Below, in pieces: positions 1 through 11,758 of a stretch of 64,000 bases of DNA. The position numbers and the translations under genes are program-made. The DNA is from Phenylobacterium sp. SCN 70-31 (GTDB lineage: Bacteria > Pseudomonadota > Alphaproteobacteria > Caulobacterales > Caulobacteraceae), in the NCBI RefSeq assembly GCF_001724605.1, contig NZ_MEEX01000021.1, positions 1 through 64,000 on the forward strand, written 5' to 3'. The notes beneath the pieces are model-generated. The model was not told the origin of the DNA and searched no databases. It saw nothing but the letters and a program-made list of their open reading frames with translations. Position 1 is the first letter of the stretch. The number at the start of each line of letters is the position of its first letter.

Positions 1-2
1 CC

Positions 3-86
3 GAACCCGATCCTCCGTCCGACCGCGGGGCCTGGCCCCTGGACGACCAGGGCCGCCCCCGAACCCCCTGGGCCAACTCCAGCTGA
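3..86 (+). CDS. C-terminal fragment of an unidentified protein
   Basis: An open frame enters from the left edge and stops with TGA at 84-86. The visible tail is about 27 residues, proline- and charge-rich, ending PWANSS. The fragment is too short to identify a family, and no downstream gene continues in the same frame. The call rests only on an uninterrupted frame with alphaproteobacteria-like codon use running to a stop, followed by clearly non-coding DNA, so it may not be a real gene end. Confidence 0.3.
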   Translation, partial: EPDPPSDRGAWPLDDQGRPRTPWANSS

Positions 87-683
87 CCGCGCCGGCGCGC
101 CTTAAACTCTGTCCACGGATACACACCGATCCACTCGGAGGGCGTCGACGCCCCCCTATCCGTGCGTCTCCGTACGGCTTCGTGGACCGCGCGAAGCGCG
201 CCGATCCCGCCGTCTTCAAACCACGGAAAACACAGAAGACACGGAAGGCGCCCGGCGCCCCAAGGCCGCGAAGCGGCGCCCCTGCATGCCGAGAACCGCG
301 GAACCGGGGAACCGCGGAAGCCCGCGGAGAGACGCGGAAGGCGAAGCTGCGCTTTCCGCGCCCTTCCGCGTTTTTCGCGGTCCCATGACCGAGCCTCCGC
401 TCCCGCGGAGGCTCAGGACACGCCAGGCCCCTTGCGGGCCCCTTCCGTGTTTTCCGTGTCTTCCGTGGTTCCAAACAGACTCAGAGACCGACAGGCCCCA
501 GGCGTCGCCCGTCCAGGGGCGCGCAAAAGCATCATCTTCGAGGTCAATTCGTCTCCAGGCGACCGCACCGCGTTGACTTGACAGGTGTCCGACGTATGTT
601 CCGCCCGCGTGGCGAATTCCGTCCGCGCCGCCGCGACCCGCCCTGCCCGGCTTCCGGAAGGGCCTCGCACCCATCGTTAGCGA
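87..683. other. Long non-coding interval before the helicase gene
   Basis: Open frames here are short, overlapping and low-complexity, and none looks like a protein. The first part holds purine-rich CGGAA-type repeat tracts forming a large inverted repeat (listed separately at 221-468). The last 200 bp lead into the helicase and may carry its promoter and a long 5' leader; a TTGACT/TTGACA-like run lies near 574-582, but no convincing -10 was found. Cold-regulated leaders are common for DEAD-box genes, so a structured 5' UTR is possible but not shown. Confidence 0.5.
221..468. repeat. Large imperfect inverted repeat of CGGAA/ACGGAA tracts
   Basis: The 28-base arm at 221-248 (starts CCACGGAAAACACAGAAG) is the inverse complement, with three mismatches, of 441-468 (starts CCTTCCGTGTTTTCCGTG). 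A second, nested inverted pair of CGCGGAAG / CTTCCGCG tracts lies around 331-370. Transcribed, the block could fold into a long hairpin of about 250 nt. The arms are built of roughly 9-base ACGGAAGAC-like units, resembling dispersed non-coding repeats seen in other high-GC genomes. There is no transposase and no direct-repeat spacing that would suggest CRISPR. Confidence 0.7.
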
Positions 684-2222
<1,539 letters not shown>

Positions 2223-2271
2223 TCGGCGCCTTTAACACGTTCTTTGGGCTCGGCCCCCTAGCGTCGGGGCC

Positions 2272-3333
2272 ATGTCCAGGGACCTTGATTCCATCCTTCG
2301 CAGCCCGAAGGCGTACGAGTGGGCGCGCATGGCCATCGACGCCATGGAACAGAACCGTGTCTGGCCCACGGCGCTGAACTTCGAACTCTGGATGCACTAC
2401 GTCGCCTCGAAGGACAGCGACGTCGCGACCGAGATCGGCGCTCTGCTCAAGTCGGGCGAGCCCTTCACCGAACAGGCCGGCGAGGAGATCGCCGAGAAGC
2501 ACCTGCCCAGCGCCAAGCTGTCGGGCGAAATCCTGAACGCCGGCAAGAACCTGACCGAGGAACTGGAGAACGTCAGCCGGGCCCTGGAATCGGCGCGCGA
2601 GAGCAGCGAGGCCTACGGCCAGCAACTGGCCAGCGCCAGCAAGTCGCTGGAGCACGACGAGGACGCCGAGGCCGTGCGGGCCATGGTCGACAACCTGACC
2701 GCCGCGACGGCCCGCGTCCGCGACGAGAACAAGTCCCTGGAATCGCAGCTCGCCGAGACCAACGACGAACTCGGGCGCCTCAAGGAACATCTGGAGATGG
2801 CCCGCCGCGAGGCCATGACCGACGGCCTGACCCTGCTGGCCAACCGCAAGGCCTTCGACGAGACGCTGGACGCCGCCGTGAACGGGGCGACGCCGGGCGA
2901 GTCGCTGTGCCTGGCGATCGTCGACATCGACCACTTCAAGACCTTCAACGACACCTGGGGGCACCAGACCGGCGACCAGGTGATCCGCTACGTGGCCGCC
3001 GTCATGGCCCGCATCGCCCAGCCCGCCGCCCGCTTCGCCGCCCGCTACGGCGGCGAGGAGTTCGCGGTGATCTTCCCCGGCGAAGGCCGCGACGCCGCCC
3101 TGGGCGCGCTCGAAAGCGCACGCGAGGAGATCTCGTCGCGCACCCTGAAGCGCCGTTCCACCAACGAGGACCTGGGCGCCATCACCATTTCCATCGGGAT
3201 CGCCGAGCGGCTTCCCGGCGAAACCTCCCCCGCCCTCATCGAACGGGCGGACGGCGCGCTCTACGCCTCCAAGCGCGGCGGGCGCAACCGCACCTCGATC
3301 GCAGAGCCCGGCGCCGCCAGCCGCGCCGCCTAG
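2272..3333 (+). CDS. GGDEF-domain diguanylate cyclase
   Basis: 353 aa. Expected to make the second messenger c-di-GMP from two GTP, in the cytoplasm; no signal peptide or membrane segment is seen. The N-terminal 170 residues are helical, with a probable coiled coil around residues 80-175 leading into the catalytic domain, as in signalling cyclases that dimerise through a coil. The active-site signature is GGEEF at 260-264, an active variant. The DxDxFK metal/phosphate motif (DIDHFK) is present. The inhibitory RxxD site normally five residues before GGEEF is absent. It starts 49 bp after the helicase gene, so co-transcription is possible. Confidence 0.93.
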   Translation: MSRDLDSILRSPKAYEWARMAIDAMEQNRVWPTALNFELWMHYVASKDSDVATEIGALLKSGEPFTEQAGEEIAEKHLPSAKLSGEILNAGKNLTEELENVSRALESARESSEAYGQQLASASKSLEHDEDAEAVRAMVDNLTAATARVRDENKSLESQLAETNDELGRLKEHLEMARREAMTDGLTLLANRKAFDETLDAAVNGATPGESLCLAIVDIDHFKTFNDTWGHQTGDQVIRYVAAVMARIAQPAARFAARYGGEEFAVIFPGEGRDAALGALESAREEISSRTLKRRSTNEDLGAITISIGIAERLPGETSPALIERADGALYASKRGGRNRTSIAEPGAASRAA

Positions 3334-3401
3334 TTGTCCTTGGCTGACGCCGGGGTATCTGGCCTTCATTCGCCCGGAAGCCAGACATCACGGAGGACGC
3401 C

Positions 3402-4205
3402 ATGGACGGCTCCCAAGCTCCCACCAAGGTCAAGACATCGCTCGAAGACGGCGTGGGCGTCATCACCCTCAACGACCCCGGCACACTGAACGCCGCGGGC
3501 CTGGAGCTGATGGGCGAACTGACGGCGGCCTTCGAGGACTTCGCCTACGGCGACAAGGCGCGCGCCATCATCATCACCGGCGAAGGCCGCGGGTTCTGTT
3601 CGGGCGCGAACCTCTCGGGCGGCGGCGGGACGGGACGCGGAAGCCCGGCGGGCAAGGCGAACAGCTCGCTGATCGGCACCTTCAACCCCTTCGTCTCGGC
3701 GGTGCGCAAGTCCCCCAAGCCGCTGGTCGCGGCGGTGAACGGCGTGACGGCCGGCGTCGGCGTCTCGATCGCGCTCGCCGCCGACCTCGCGGTGGCGGCC
3801 GAGAGCGCCTACTTCCTCCTGGCCTTCCGTCGCATCGGGCTGGTGCCGGACGGCGGCGCGACGTGGATGCTGCCCAGGCTCGTGGGCAAGGCCCGGGCGA
3901 TGGAGCTCATGCTGCTGGGCGAGAAGCTGCCGGCGAAGACCGCGGCGGAATGGGGCCTGATCAACAGGTGCGTGCCCGACGCCGAACTGAAGGACGCGGC
4001 GATGCAGTACGCCCGCGCCCTGGCCGACGGTCCCGCCTCCCTGGGCCTGACCCGCAACCTGGTGTGGGACGCGCTGGATTCCAGCTTCGTCGAACAGCTC
4101 GAGGCCGAAGCCTACGGCCAGGGCGCCGCCCAGCTCACCGCCGACGCGGCCGAGGGGGTCGCAGCCTTCGTGCAGAAGCGCCCGGCGAAGTTCACCGGCC
4201 GCTGA
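3402..4205 (+). CDS. Enoyl-CoA hydratase/isomerase (crotonase) family protein
   Basis: 267 aa, typical for the family. Crotonases hydrate or isomerise acyl-CoA thioesters, most often in beta-oxidation. The oxyanion-hole segments are visible: GFCSGANLS near residues 65-74 and NGVTAGVGVSIALAADL near 112-128. The glutamate pair of classical hydratases is not obvious. The AFRRIGLVPDGGATWMLPR segment resembles PaaG/ECHA12-like members, so the exact substrate is uncertain. An AGGA-type ribosome site precedes the ATG. A strong hairpin follows the stop. Confidence 0.88.
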   Translation: MDGSQAPTKVKTSLEDGVGVITLNDPGTLNAAGLELMGELTAAFEDFAYGDKARAIIITGEGRGFCSGANLSGGGGTGRGSPAGKANSSLIGTFNPFVSAVRKSPKPLVAAVNGVTAGVGVSIALAADLAVAAESAYFLLAFRRIGLVPDGGATWMLPRLVGKARAMELMLLGEKLPAKTAAEWGLINRCVPDAELKDAAMQYARALADGPASLGLTRNLVWDALDSSFVEQLEAEAYGQGAAQLTADAAEGVAAFVQKRPAKFTGR

Positions 4206-4229
4206 TCACGCCTTCCATATCGGGATGGA

Positions 4230-4254
4230 GCCTCCGGAACCCCGTTCCGGAGGC
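4230..4254. terminator. Hairpin between convergent genes
   Basis: A perfect 11-bp stem (GCCTCCGGAAC / GTTCCGGAGGC) with a CCC loop lies between the convergent crotonase and 2TM genes. It is followed by TTCGTCGTT rather than a clean T run, so it is a plausible but imperfect intrinsic terminator that could serve both strands. Confidence 0.6.
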
Positions 4255-4278
4255 TTCGTCGTTCAGAACGCGGGAACC

Positions 4279-4557
4279 TCAGAGGCCGCGGGTCTTCTTC
4301 AGCTTCTCGAGCTCTTCCTCGATGAGCCGGTCCCGCATGCCTTCGCCGTTCAGATAGACCGAGGCGGCATGGGCGGCGAGCCCGATGCCCCAGCCCAGCA
4401 TGGGCCAGTAGAACCACCAGTGGCCCGGCGCCGTCAGCAGGTTGATCGCGAACAGGCCGGCGTTGACCACGACGTAAGCCAGCAGGTGGCTTCGGAACGC
4501 CAGCTTCATGTCGGCGCGGCGTATGGCCAGTCGGCGCAGTTCGACGTCGTCGGTCAT
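4279..4557 (-). CDS. 2TM domain membrane protein
   Basis: 92 aa from ATG at 4557; a GTG eight codons upstream is possible but lacks a ribosome site. Two hydrophobic helices, about LLAYVVVNAGLFAINLLT and WPMLGWGIGLAAHAASV, are joined by a short WWFYW loop and followed by a charged tail (EEELEKLKK). This matches the bacterial 2TM domain family, which is often found alone or attached to histidine kinases; the function is unknown. It lies 46 bp downstream of sufA on the same strand, so it could be the last gene of the Fe-S operon, though nothing ties it functionally to it. Confidence 0.8.
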   Translation of the reverse strand: MTDDVELRRLAIRRADMKLAFRSHLLAYVVVNAGLFAINLLTAPGHWWFYWPMLGWGIGLAAHAASVYLNGEGMRDRLIEEELEKLKKTRGL

Positions 4558-4603
4558 GTCGGGTTCCGAGTTGCTGACCACAGGATAAGCCCCGTTCGCG
4601 GCC

Positions 4604-5020
4604 TCAGTCGAGTTTCACCGGTGTAATGGTCACACTCTCTCCGCAGCCGCAGGCGTCGGTCTCGTTCGGGTTTCGGAACACGAACTTGGCCGAGAGCTTG
4701 GTCACCTCGTAGTCGATTTCGGTCCCGATCAGGAACAGCACCGCCTTGGGGTCCACCAGGATGGTGACTCCCTTGTCCTCGACCACCTCGTCCAGAGGAT
4801 TGGCCGCCTCGGCGTACTCCAGGACGTACTCCTGGCCGGCGCACCCGCCGTTCTTCACGCCCACGCGGAGGCCGACGTAGGGCGCCTCAGCTCCATCCTG
4901 CCTGGGGCGGCTCATGATCTCGCGTACGCGCTCGGCGGCGGTGTCGCTGAGCGTGACCACCTTGGGCCGGGGCCGCCGGACACGGGGTTGAGGCTGGGGG
5001 GTGAGGTCGAGGTTGTCCAT
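4604..5020 (-). CDS. sufA: SufA/IscA-type Fe-S carrier protein
   Basis: 138 aa. HesB/IscA-family A-type carrier that receives clusters from SufBCD and passes them to apo-proteins. The three cluster-binding cysteines sit in NGGCAGQEY and in the C-terminal CGCGES. The first 20 residues are a Pro/Arg-rich extension before the conserved VVTLSDTAAERV start of the fold. It is the last recognised Fe-S assembly gene of the operon, 13 bp after sufT. Whether it acts as SufA, ErpA or IscA cannot be decided from sequence alone; the suf context favours SufA. Confidence 0.92.
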   Translation of the reverse strand: MDNLDLTPQPQPRVRRPRPKVVTLSDTAAERVREIMSRPRQDGAEAPYVGLRVGVKNGGCAGQEYVLEYAEAANPLDEVVEDKGVTILVDPKAVLFLIGTEIDYEVTKLSAKFVFRNPNETDACGCGESVTITPVKLD

Positions 5021-5033
5021 CAGGTCATGCCGG

Positions 5034-5396
5034 TCAGAACATGTTCAGGGCGAGCTTGGCCTCGTCGCTCATGCGCGAGGGGTCCCAGGGCGGATCGAAG
5101 ACGAGATCGACCTTCACCGAGCGGACGTCGGGAATCTCCTTCACGGCGTCCTCCACCCAGCCCGGCATCTCGCCGGCCACCGGGCAGCCGGGCGCCGTCA
5201 GGGTCATGTCTATGGCCACGTCCTTGTCGTCCGAGACATCCACCCGGTAGACAAGGCCCAGTTCGTAGATATCGACCGGGATTTCCGGGTCGTAGACGGT
5301 CTTCAGCTTCTCGATCAGCAGATCGGTCAGCCGGTCGAGCTCCGCCTGGCTGAGGGGCGGCGTGGCGGTCGGCTCTATCGCGGTCGCGTCGTCCAT
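5034..5396 (-). CDS. sufT: SufT, DUF59 Fe-S assembly factor
   Basis: 120 aa. The MIP18/DUF59 fold is recognisable from DPEIPVDIYELGLVY, the Cys-containing TAPGCPVAG loop and the C-terminal DPPWDPSRMSDEAK block typical of SufT. SufT helps mature Fe-S proteins and is often found in suf operons. It lies between sufS (13-bp gap) and sufA (13-bp gap), so co-expression is nearly certain. The first 15 residues are a non-conserved Thr/Pro-rich leader. Confidence 0.93.
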   Translation of the reverse strand: MDDATAIEPTATPPLSQAELDRLTDLLIEKLKTVYDPEIPVDIYELGLVYRVDVSDDKDVAIDMTLTAPGCPVAGEMPGWVEDAVKEIPDVRSVKVDLVFDPPWDPSRMSDEAKLALNMF

Positions 5397-5409
5397 CGGG
5401 TCACTTCAC

Positions 5410-6624
5410 TCAGGCGAAGAAGGCTTGCGTCTTGGTCAAGGCGTCGACGAAGGCGTCGGCCTCCTCCTCGGTGTTATATAGGGCGAATGAGGCCCGGGCG
5501 CTCGACGTCACGCCGAAACGCCGCATCAGGGGCTCGGCGCAGTGGGTCCCGGCGCGCACGGCGACGCCATAGCGGTCGAGGATCTGGGCCACGTCGTGGG
5601 CGTGGGCGCCGTCGATCGTGAACGACAGGATGGCCCCCTTCCCCGGCGCATCGCCGATCACCCTCAGCCAGTTGAATCCGGCCAACCGCTCGCGGACGCG
5701 ATCGTAAAGGCCATGCTCGTGAGCGGCGATGGCCAGCCGGTCCTGGCCCGACAGCCAGTCGATCGCCGCGCCCAGGCCGATGGCCTCCAGGATCGGCGGG
5801 GTGCCGGCCTCGAAGCGGTGCGGCGGGTCGGCGTACGTGATCTCATCCCGGCTCACGACGCCGATCATCTCGCCCCCGCCCTGGTAGGGCGGAAGCTCGG
5901 TCAGCCGTTCGGCCTTGCCGTAGAGCACACCGATCCCGGTCGGGCCGTACAGCTTGTGGGCGGAGAAGACGTAGAAGTCGGCGTCGATGTCCTTCACGTC
6001 CACCGGCTTGTGGACGACGGCCTGGCAGCCGTCGAACAGGACCAGCGCGCCCGCCTCGTGCGCCATCCGCGCCAGCGCCTTGGCGTCGTTGATGGTGCCC
6101 AGCACGTTCGACATGTGGCTGAGCGCCACTACCTTCGTCCGCGGTCCCAGAAGACCCTGGAACGCCCCCAGGTCCAGCCGGCCATCGTCCGTCACGGGGA
6201 CCCACTTGAGGACCACGCCCTTGCGCTCGCGCAGGAAGTGCCAGGGGACGATGTTGGCGTGGTGCTCCATATCGGAGATCACGATCTCGTCGCCGGGATG
6301 CAGGCTGGCGCCCAGGCCCTGGGCGACCAGGTTCACCGCCTCGGTGCCGCCCTTGGTGAAGACGATCTCGTCCACATCTGCGTTGATGAAGGCCGCCACC
6401 TTGCGTCGCGCCGCCTCGTAGGCGTCGGTGGTCTCGTTGGCGAGGGTGTGCAGGCCGCGATGCACGTTGGCGTAGGAGTGCTCCATCGCCCGCGTCATGG
6501 CCTCGATCACCTGCCTCGGTTTCTGGGCCGATGCGGCGCTGTCCAGATAGACCAGCGGCTTGTCGTGGACCCGGCGCGACAGGATCGGGAAGTCGGCGCG
6601 GGCGGCCTGGACGTCGAACGCCAT
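5410..6624 (-). CDS. sufS: SufS cysteine desulfurase (class II)
   Basis: 404 aa. PLP enzyme that takes sulfur from cysteine for cluster assembly. Visible: YLDSAASAQKP near the start, the PLP lysine in SAHKLYGPTG, and the catalytic persulfide cysteine in RAGTHCAEPLM, the short-loop class II signature. Full family length. The start (ATG 6624) lies one base after the sufD stop. No separate SufE is visible in the window, although class II enzymes usually need SufE or SufU as a partner. Confidence 0.96.
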   Translation of the reverse strand: MAFDVQAARADFPILSRRVHDKPLVYLDSAASAQKPRQVIEAMTRAMEHSYANVHRGLHTLANETTDAYEAARRKVAAFINADVDEIVFTKGGTEAVNLVAQGLGASLHPGDEIVISDMEHHANIVPWHFLRERKGVVLKWVPVTDDGRLDLGAFQGLLGPRTKVVALSHMSNVLGTINDAKALARMAHEAGALVLFDGCQAVVHKPVDVKDIDADFYVFSAHKLYGPTGIGVLYGKAERLTELPPYQGGGEMIGVVSRDEITYADPPHRFEAGTPPILEAIGLGAAIDWLSGQDRLAIAAHEHGLYDRVRERLAGFNWLRVIGDAPGKGAILSFTIDGAHAHDVAQILDRYGVAVRAGTHCAEPLMRRFGVTSSARASFALYNTEEEADAFVDALTKTQAFFA

Positions 6625-6625
6625 G

Positions 6626-7657
6626 TCAGCCCCCCAGCCTTTCGGAGACCCAGGCGCGGACGATCTCGCGGGCGGGCTCGTGCCCGATCCGGTCCACGAC
6701 CTCGCCGATGAAGGCTTCGGTCAGCAGCGCGCGGGCCTGCGGCTCGGGAACGCCGCGCTGGCGGGCATAGAACAGGGCGTCCTCGTCCAGGGCGCCCACA
6801 GTGTTTCCGTGCGCGCAGGCGACGTCGTCGGCATAGATCTCCAGCTCGGGCTTGGCGTCGACCTCGGCGCGGTCCGAGAGGATCAGGGCGTGGTGGCCCA
6901 TGCGCGCGTCGGTGCGGTCGGCGCCCTCGGCCACCACGATCCGGCCCTGGAAGACGGCGCGCGCCTGGTCGCGCACCACACCCTTCGCGAGTTGATCGGT
7001 CGCGCCGTCGACGCCGGCGTGGGTGACGACGCTTGTCAGGTCGGCATGGCGCTTGCCGTCGAGGATGTAGACTCCGTCCAGGCGCAGGCCGGCGTGGCCC
7101 CCAGGATGCGCCACCCGGACTTCGATCCGCTGGCGGCGCGCGCCGGACGTCGCCACGGTCTGGGCGAAGGCCGCACCGGGTGAGAGTTCGACCTCGGCCT
7201 GGCTGACCGTCACCCCCTCGGCGCCGTCCGAAACCAGCACCACGCGCTCGAGGGTCGCGTCCTTGCCGAGGCTGAACAGCAGGCCGGCCTGGGCCAGATA
7301 GCCGCCGGCGTCGCCCTCATAGGACTCCAGAAGGGTCAGCCGACCGCCCGCCTCCACCTCGACCGACACCCGCGCGGCGTGCGCGCCGTCGCCCCTGGAG
7401 ACGTGGCGCAGGACGACCACCTTCGCCTCCCCCGGCTCGACGCCGATGTGGACCGCGCCAAGGCCGTTCACGATCACCACCCGCTCGTCCGTCAGCGCGT
7501 CGAACGGCCCCGCGCCGACCACGGCCGGATCGACCTCGGCCGACGGCGGCGGGACCTGACGGATCAGGCCGCGCAAATCGGTCCAGCGCCAGTCCTCGTC
7601 GCGCTTGCCGGGCAGGCGGGCGGCGTCGCGCTCGCGTATGGCCTCGGCGACGCTCAA
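6626..7657 (-). CDS. sufD: SufD Fe-S scaffold subunit
   Basis: 343 aa. Partner of SufB in the SufBC2D scaffold. The C-terminal beta-helix end carries the conserved CAHGNTVGALDEDALFY block, with the His known to matter at the SufB-SufD interface. The best start is TTG at 7657, overlapping the sufC stop by four bases (TTGA), giving MSVAEAIRERDAARLPGKRD, the normal N-terminus with the DEDWRWTDLR block. The unusual start plus overlap suggests translational coupling to sufC. Confidence 0.94.
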   Translation of the reverse strand: MSVAEAIRERDAARLPGKRDEDWRWTDLRGLIRQVPPPSAEVDPAVVGAGPFDALTDERVVIVNGLGAVHIGVEPGEAKVVVLRHVSRGDGAHAARVSVEVEAGGRLTLLESYEGDAGGYLAQAGLLFSLGKDATLERVVLVSDGAEGVTVSQAEVELSPGAAFAQTVATSGARRQRIEVRVAHPGGHAGLRLDGVYILDGKRHADLTSVVTHAGVDGATDQLAKGVVRDQARAVFQGRIVVAEGADRTDARMGHHALILSDRAEVDAKPELEIYADDVACAHGNTVGALDEDALFYARQRGVPEPQARALLTEAFIGEVVDRIGHEPAREIVRAWVSERLGG

Positions 7658-8400
7658 GCGGCCCTCGCGTACTTGTCGTAGCCGTCGCGCTCCAGTTCCA
7701 GCGCCAACTCGGGTCCGCCCGAGGCGACGATGCGGCCGGCGGAGAGCACATGGACGCGGTCGGGCCGAATGTAGTCCAGCAGGCGCTGATAGTGGGTGAT
7801 CACCAGCATGGCCCGGTCGGGGCCGCGCAGCGCGTTCACCCCGTCGGCCACGATGCGCAGGGCGTCGATGTCGAGGCCGGAGTCCGTCTCGTCCAGGATC
7901 AGGAATCGCGGCGAAAGCATCGCCATCTGAAGGATTTCCATCCGCTTCTTCTCACCGCCGGAGAATCCGACGTTGAGCGCGCGCTTCAGCATGTCGAAGT
8001 CGATCTTCAGCTCGGCGGCCTTGGCGCGGGCCAGCTTCAGGAACTCGGGCGCGGTGATCTCGGGCTCGCCCCGCGCCTTGCGCTGGGCGTTCAGGGCCGT
8101 GCGGATGAAGGTGAGCGCCGGCACGCCGGGAATCTCCAGCGGGTACTGGAACGAGAGAAACACCCCCTTGGCCGCCCGCTCGTTGGGCTCCAGGACCAGC
8201 AGGTCCTCGCCGTCCAGCGTCGCCGATCCCGCCGTCACATCGTAGCCCTGGCGCCCGGTCAGGACGTAGCTCAGGGTGGATTTGCCCGCCCCGTTCGGCC
8301 CCATGATCGCATGCACCTCGCCCGCGGGCACGTCGAGGGAGAGCCCCTTGAGGATCTCCTTGCCGTCGATCTCGGCGCGCAGGTCTTTTACAGACAGCAT
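7654..8400 (-). CDS. sufC: SufC ABC-type ATPase
   Basis: 248 aa from ATG at 8400. ATPase that powers the SufB-SufD scaffold. Walker A GPNGAGKST, the Q-loop, signature FSGGEKKRMEI, Walker B FLILDETDSGLD and the H-loop (ITHYQR) are all present, with the SufC-specific DSGLDIDAL segment. An upstream in-frame extension has no family similarity and is rejected. It follows the unknown 104-aa gene by 31 bp and overlaps sufD by four bases. Confidence 0.97.
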   Translation of the reverse strand: MLSVKDLRAEIDGKEILKGLSLDVPAGEVHAIMGPNGAGKSTLSYVLTGRQGYDVTAGSATLDGEDLLVLEPNERAAKGVFLSFQYPLEIPGVPALTFIRTALNAQRKARGEPEITAPEFLKLARAKAAELKIDFDMLKRALNVGFSGGEKKRMEILQMAMLSPRFLILDETDSGLDIDALRIVADGVNALRGPDRAMLVITHYQRLLDYIRPDRVHVLSAGRIVASGGPELALELERDGYDKYARAA

Positions 8401-8431
8401 TGATAAATCTCGATCATTCGTTGCACGGCGA

Positions 8432-8742
8432 TCAGATCTCGACCGCCTTCTTGTCCTCGATACGCTCGACCACACGCACGTCGGCGCCGACGCCGTGGGC
8501 GAACGCGTAGGTCTCACCCGCCGCGTCCAGGTAGCATTCCAGGTCGAACAGGCCCCGTTCGGGGTCCAGCAGGGTGATGGCCGTCGCCCGCGTTCCGGCG
8601 GGGATCTCGTCGGGCGGCGCGTCGCAATTGCCGGGCGCGGTCGCCTTCAACGCGCGCACCAGCACGACGCCGTCCCATTCGCGCAGCATCTGGCCCTCGG
8701 CGTCCGTCGCCGTGCGCTCGCCCTCGTTGACCGGCCGTTCCG

Positions 8743-8746
<4 letters not shown>
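8432..8746 (-). CDS. Unknown small protein embedded between sufB and sufC
   Basis: 104 aa from GTG at 8746, whose GTGA overlaps the sufB stop, so translation is probably coupled to sufB. No family is recognised. The sequence is acidic and compact with no signal peptide or membrane helix; one half contains [18 protein letters not shown] and the other [16 protein letters not shown], each with one cysteine. Conservative codon use and the overlap on one side, with a 31-bp gap to sufC on the other, argue for a real gene. Its position inside the scaffold genes implies a role linked to SufBCD, but that is inference. Confidence 0.8.
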
Positions 8747-10211
<1,465 letters not shown>

Positions 10212-10212
<1 letters not shown>

Positions 10213-11333
10213 CAGGCGATTTCCTTTCGGCGCACGGCATGACGCGCGCGGGCTTCCAGCCACGCGTCGGCGAAGCGGCGCCAGTCTTCTTCGGTGGTGT
10301 CCCAGCCGCCCGAGACGCGGATGGCGCAGGATGCGAGGTCGGCGCGGCCCATGGCCGCGACCACGGGACTGGCCTTCACCTTGCCCGATGAACAGGCCGA
10401 ACCCGCGCTGACCATGACCCCGGCCAGGTCGAGCGCCATCACCTGACGCTCGGCGTCCCAGCCGGACAGGGCGACACAGAGCGTATTGGGCAGGCGCGGA
10501 ACGGCCTCGCCCAGCACCACCGCGCCGGCGGCCTTCAGTCGTGCGGCCGCGGAGTCCCGCCAGCCCGGATCGCCGAGGCCGCCCGCCACGCGCGCCGCCG
10601 CGCCGAAGCCCGCGATGCCCGGCAGGTTCTCGGTCCCGGCCCGACGCCCCCGCTCCTGCCCGCCGCCATGCTGGATGCGGACGAGGCCGGCCCGCGGGCC
10701 GAAGGTGAGCGCGCCCACGCCCATCGGGCCGCCGACCTTGTGGGCCGAGACCGAAAGCGTGTCGGCGCCCAGGCCCCGGCTGTCCACGGGGATCTTGCCC
10801 GCCGCCTGGATGGCGTCGACATGCAGCCAGCCGTCCGCCTCGCGCACGAGCGCGGCGGCCTCGGCGACGGGCTGGATCACCCCGGTCTCGTTGTTGGCCA
10901 GCATCAGGGCGACGAAGGGGCGACCGTCGGAAGGGTTCCAGGCCGCCAACCGGGCGCGGAGCCACGCCAGGTCGGCCACGCCGTCCGAGTCGACCGGCAG
11001 GTCCTCGACGGCGGGCGCGAAGGCGCGGGCGGCCTCGCGGACGCTGTCATGCTCGATCGCCGAGACGATCAGCCGGCGGCTGCCGGCGGCCACGGCGCTC
11101 TGGATCGCCAGGGCGTTGGCCTCGGTGCCGCCCCCGGTGAAGACGACCGTCGAGGCCGGCGCGGCGATCAGGGCGGCCACATCGACGCGCGCCTGCTCCA
11201 TCCGCGCCCGCGCCGCGCGACCGGCGGCGTGCACCGACGACGGATTGCCCACCGTCCCCAGCGCCTGGGCCACGGCGGCGGCGGCCTCGGGCCGGACCCG
11301 CGTGGTGGCGTTATGGTCCAGGTAGACGCTCAT
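10212..11333 (-). CDS. IscS/NifS-type cysteine desulfurase (class I)
   Basis: 373 aa from ATG at 11333. A second PLP cysteine desulfurase in the same operon. It begins with the class I signature [14 protein letters not shown], has the PLP lysine in [10 protein letters not shown] and the catalytic cysteine in the long flexible loop [15 protein letters not shown]. It overlaps iscR upstream by four bases (ATGA) and sufB downstream by one. Compared with housekeeping IscS it is somewhat short and lacks the IscU-binding C-terminal tail, so it may feed SufB, tRNA thiolation or another acceptor. The exact ortholog is uncertain. Confidence 0.93.
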
Positions 11334-11758
11334 GCGGCGCGGCGCAGCTTTCCGCCCACCACATCGGCCAGGCTGACCGAGGCGAGATAGCTTTCGATGT
11401 GCTCGCCCAGGTCTTCCCACAGGTCGTGGGTCAGGCAGCGTTCGCCGCGCATCATGCACCCCTTGGCCAGACCGTGGCAGCGGGTGGCGCGAAGCGGTTC
11501 GTCGACGGCGTGGACGATCTCGGCGATGGTGGTGGTCTCGGCCGTCCGGGCCAGGCGGTAGCCGCCGCCGGGGCCGCGGGCGCTCTTGACCAGGCCCTTG
11601 CGGCGCAGCCGGGCGAAGAGCTGCTCCAGGTACGACAACGAGATCTCCTGGCGCGCGGCGATGTCGGCCAGGGCCACGGCGCGGGCCGCCTCGTGCTCGC
11701 GCTGTGCGAGGTCGGCCATGGCCATCACGGCGTAGCGGCCTTTCGTCGAGAGTCGCAT
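11330..11758 (-). CDS. iscR: IscR/Rrf2-family Fe-S-sensing regulator
   Basis: 142 aa. Winged-helix repressor/activator that reads Fe-S status. The Rrf2 start MRLSTKGRYAVMAM and wing GPGGGYRLAR are present. Three cysteines are spaced C-x6-C-x6-C and followed by LTH, matching the Cys3-His ligand set of IscR. As the first gene of the operon, with no gap to the desulfurase, it very likely autoregulates the whole 11758-to-4279 transcription unit. No clear IscR operator could be picked out in 11759-11918. Confidence 0.95.
   Translation of the reverse strand: MRLSTKGRYAVMAMADLAQREHEAARAVALADIAARQEISLSYLEQLFARLRRKGLVKSARGPGGGYRLARTAETTTIAEIVHAVDEPLRATRCHGLAKGCMMRGERCLTHDLWEDLGEHIESYLASVSLADVVGGKLRRAA

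Noticed and set aside
221..468. Possible CRISPR-like array
   Set aside because: The units are not regularly spaced direct repeats with unique spacers; they form inverted arms, and no cas gene is present.
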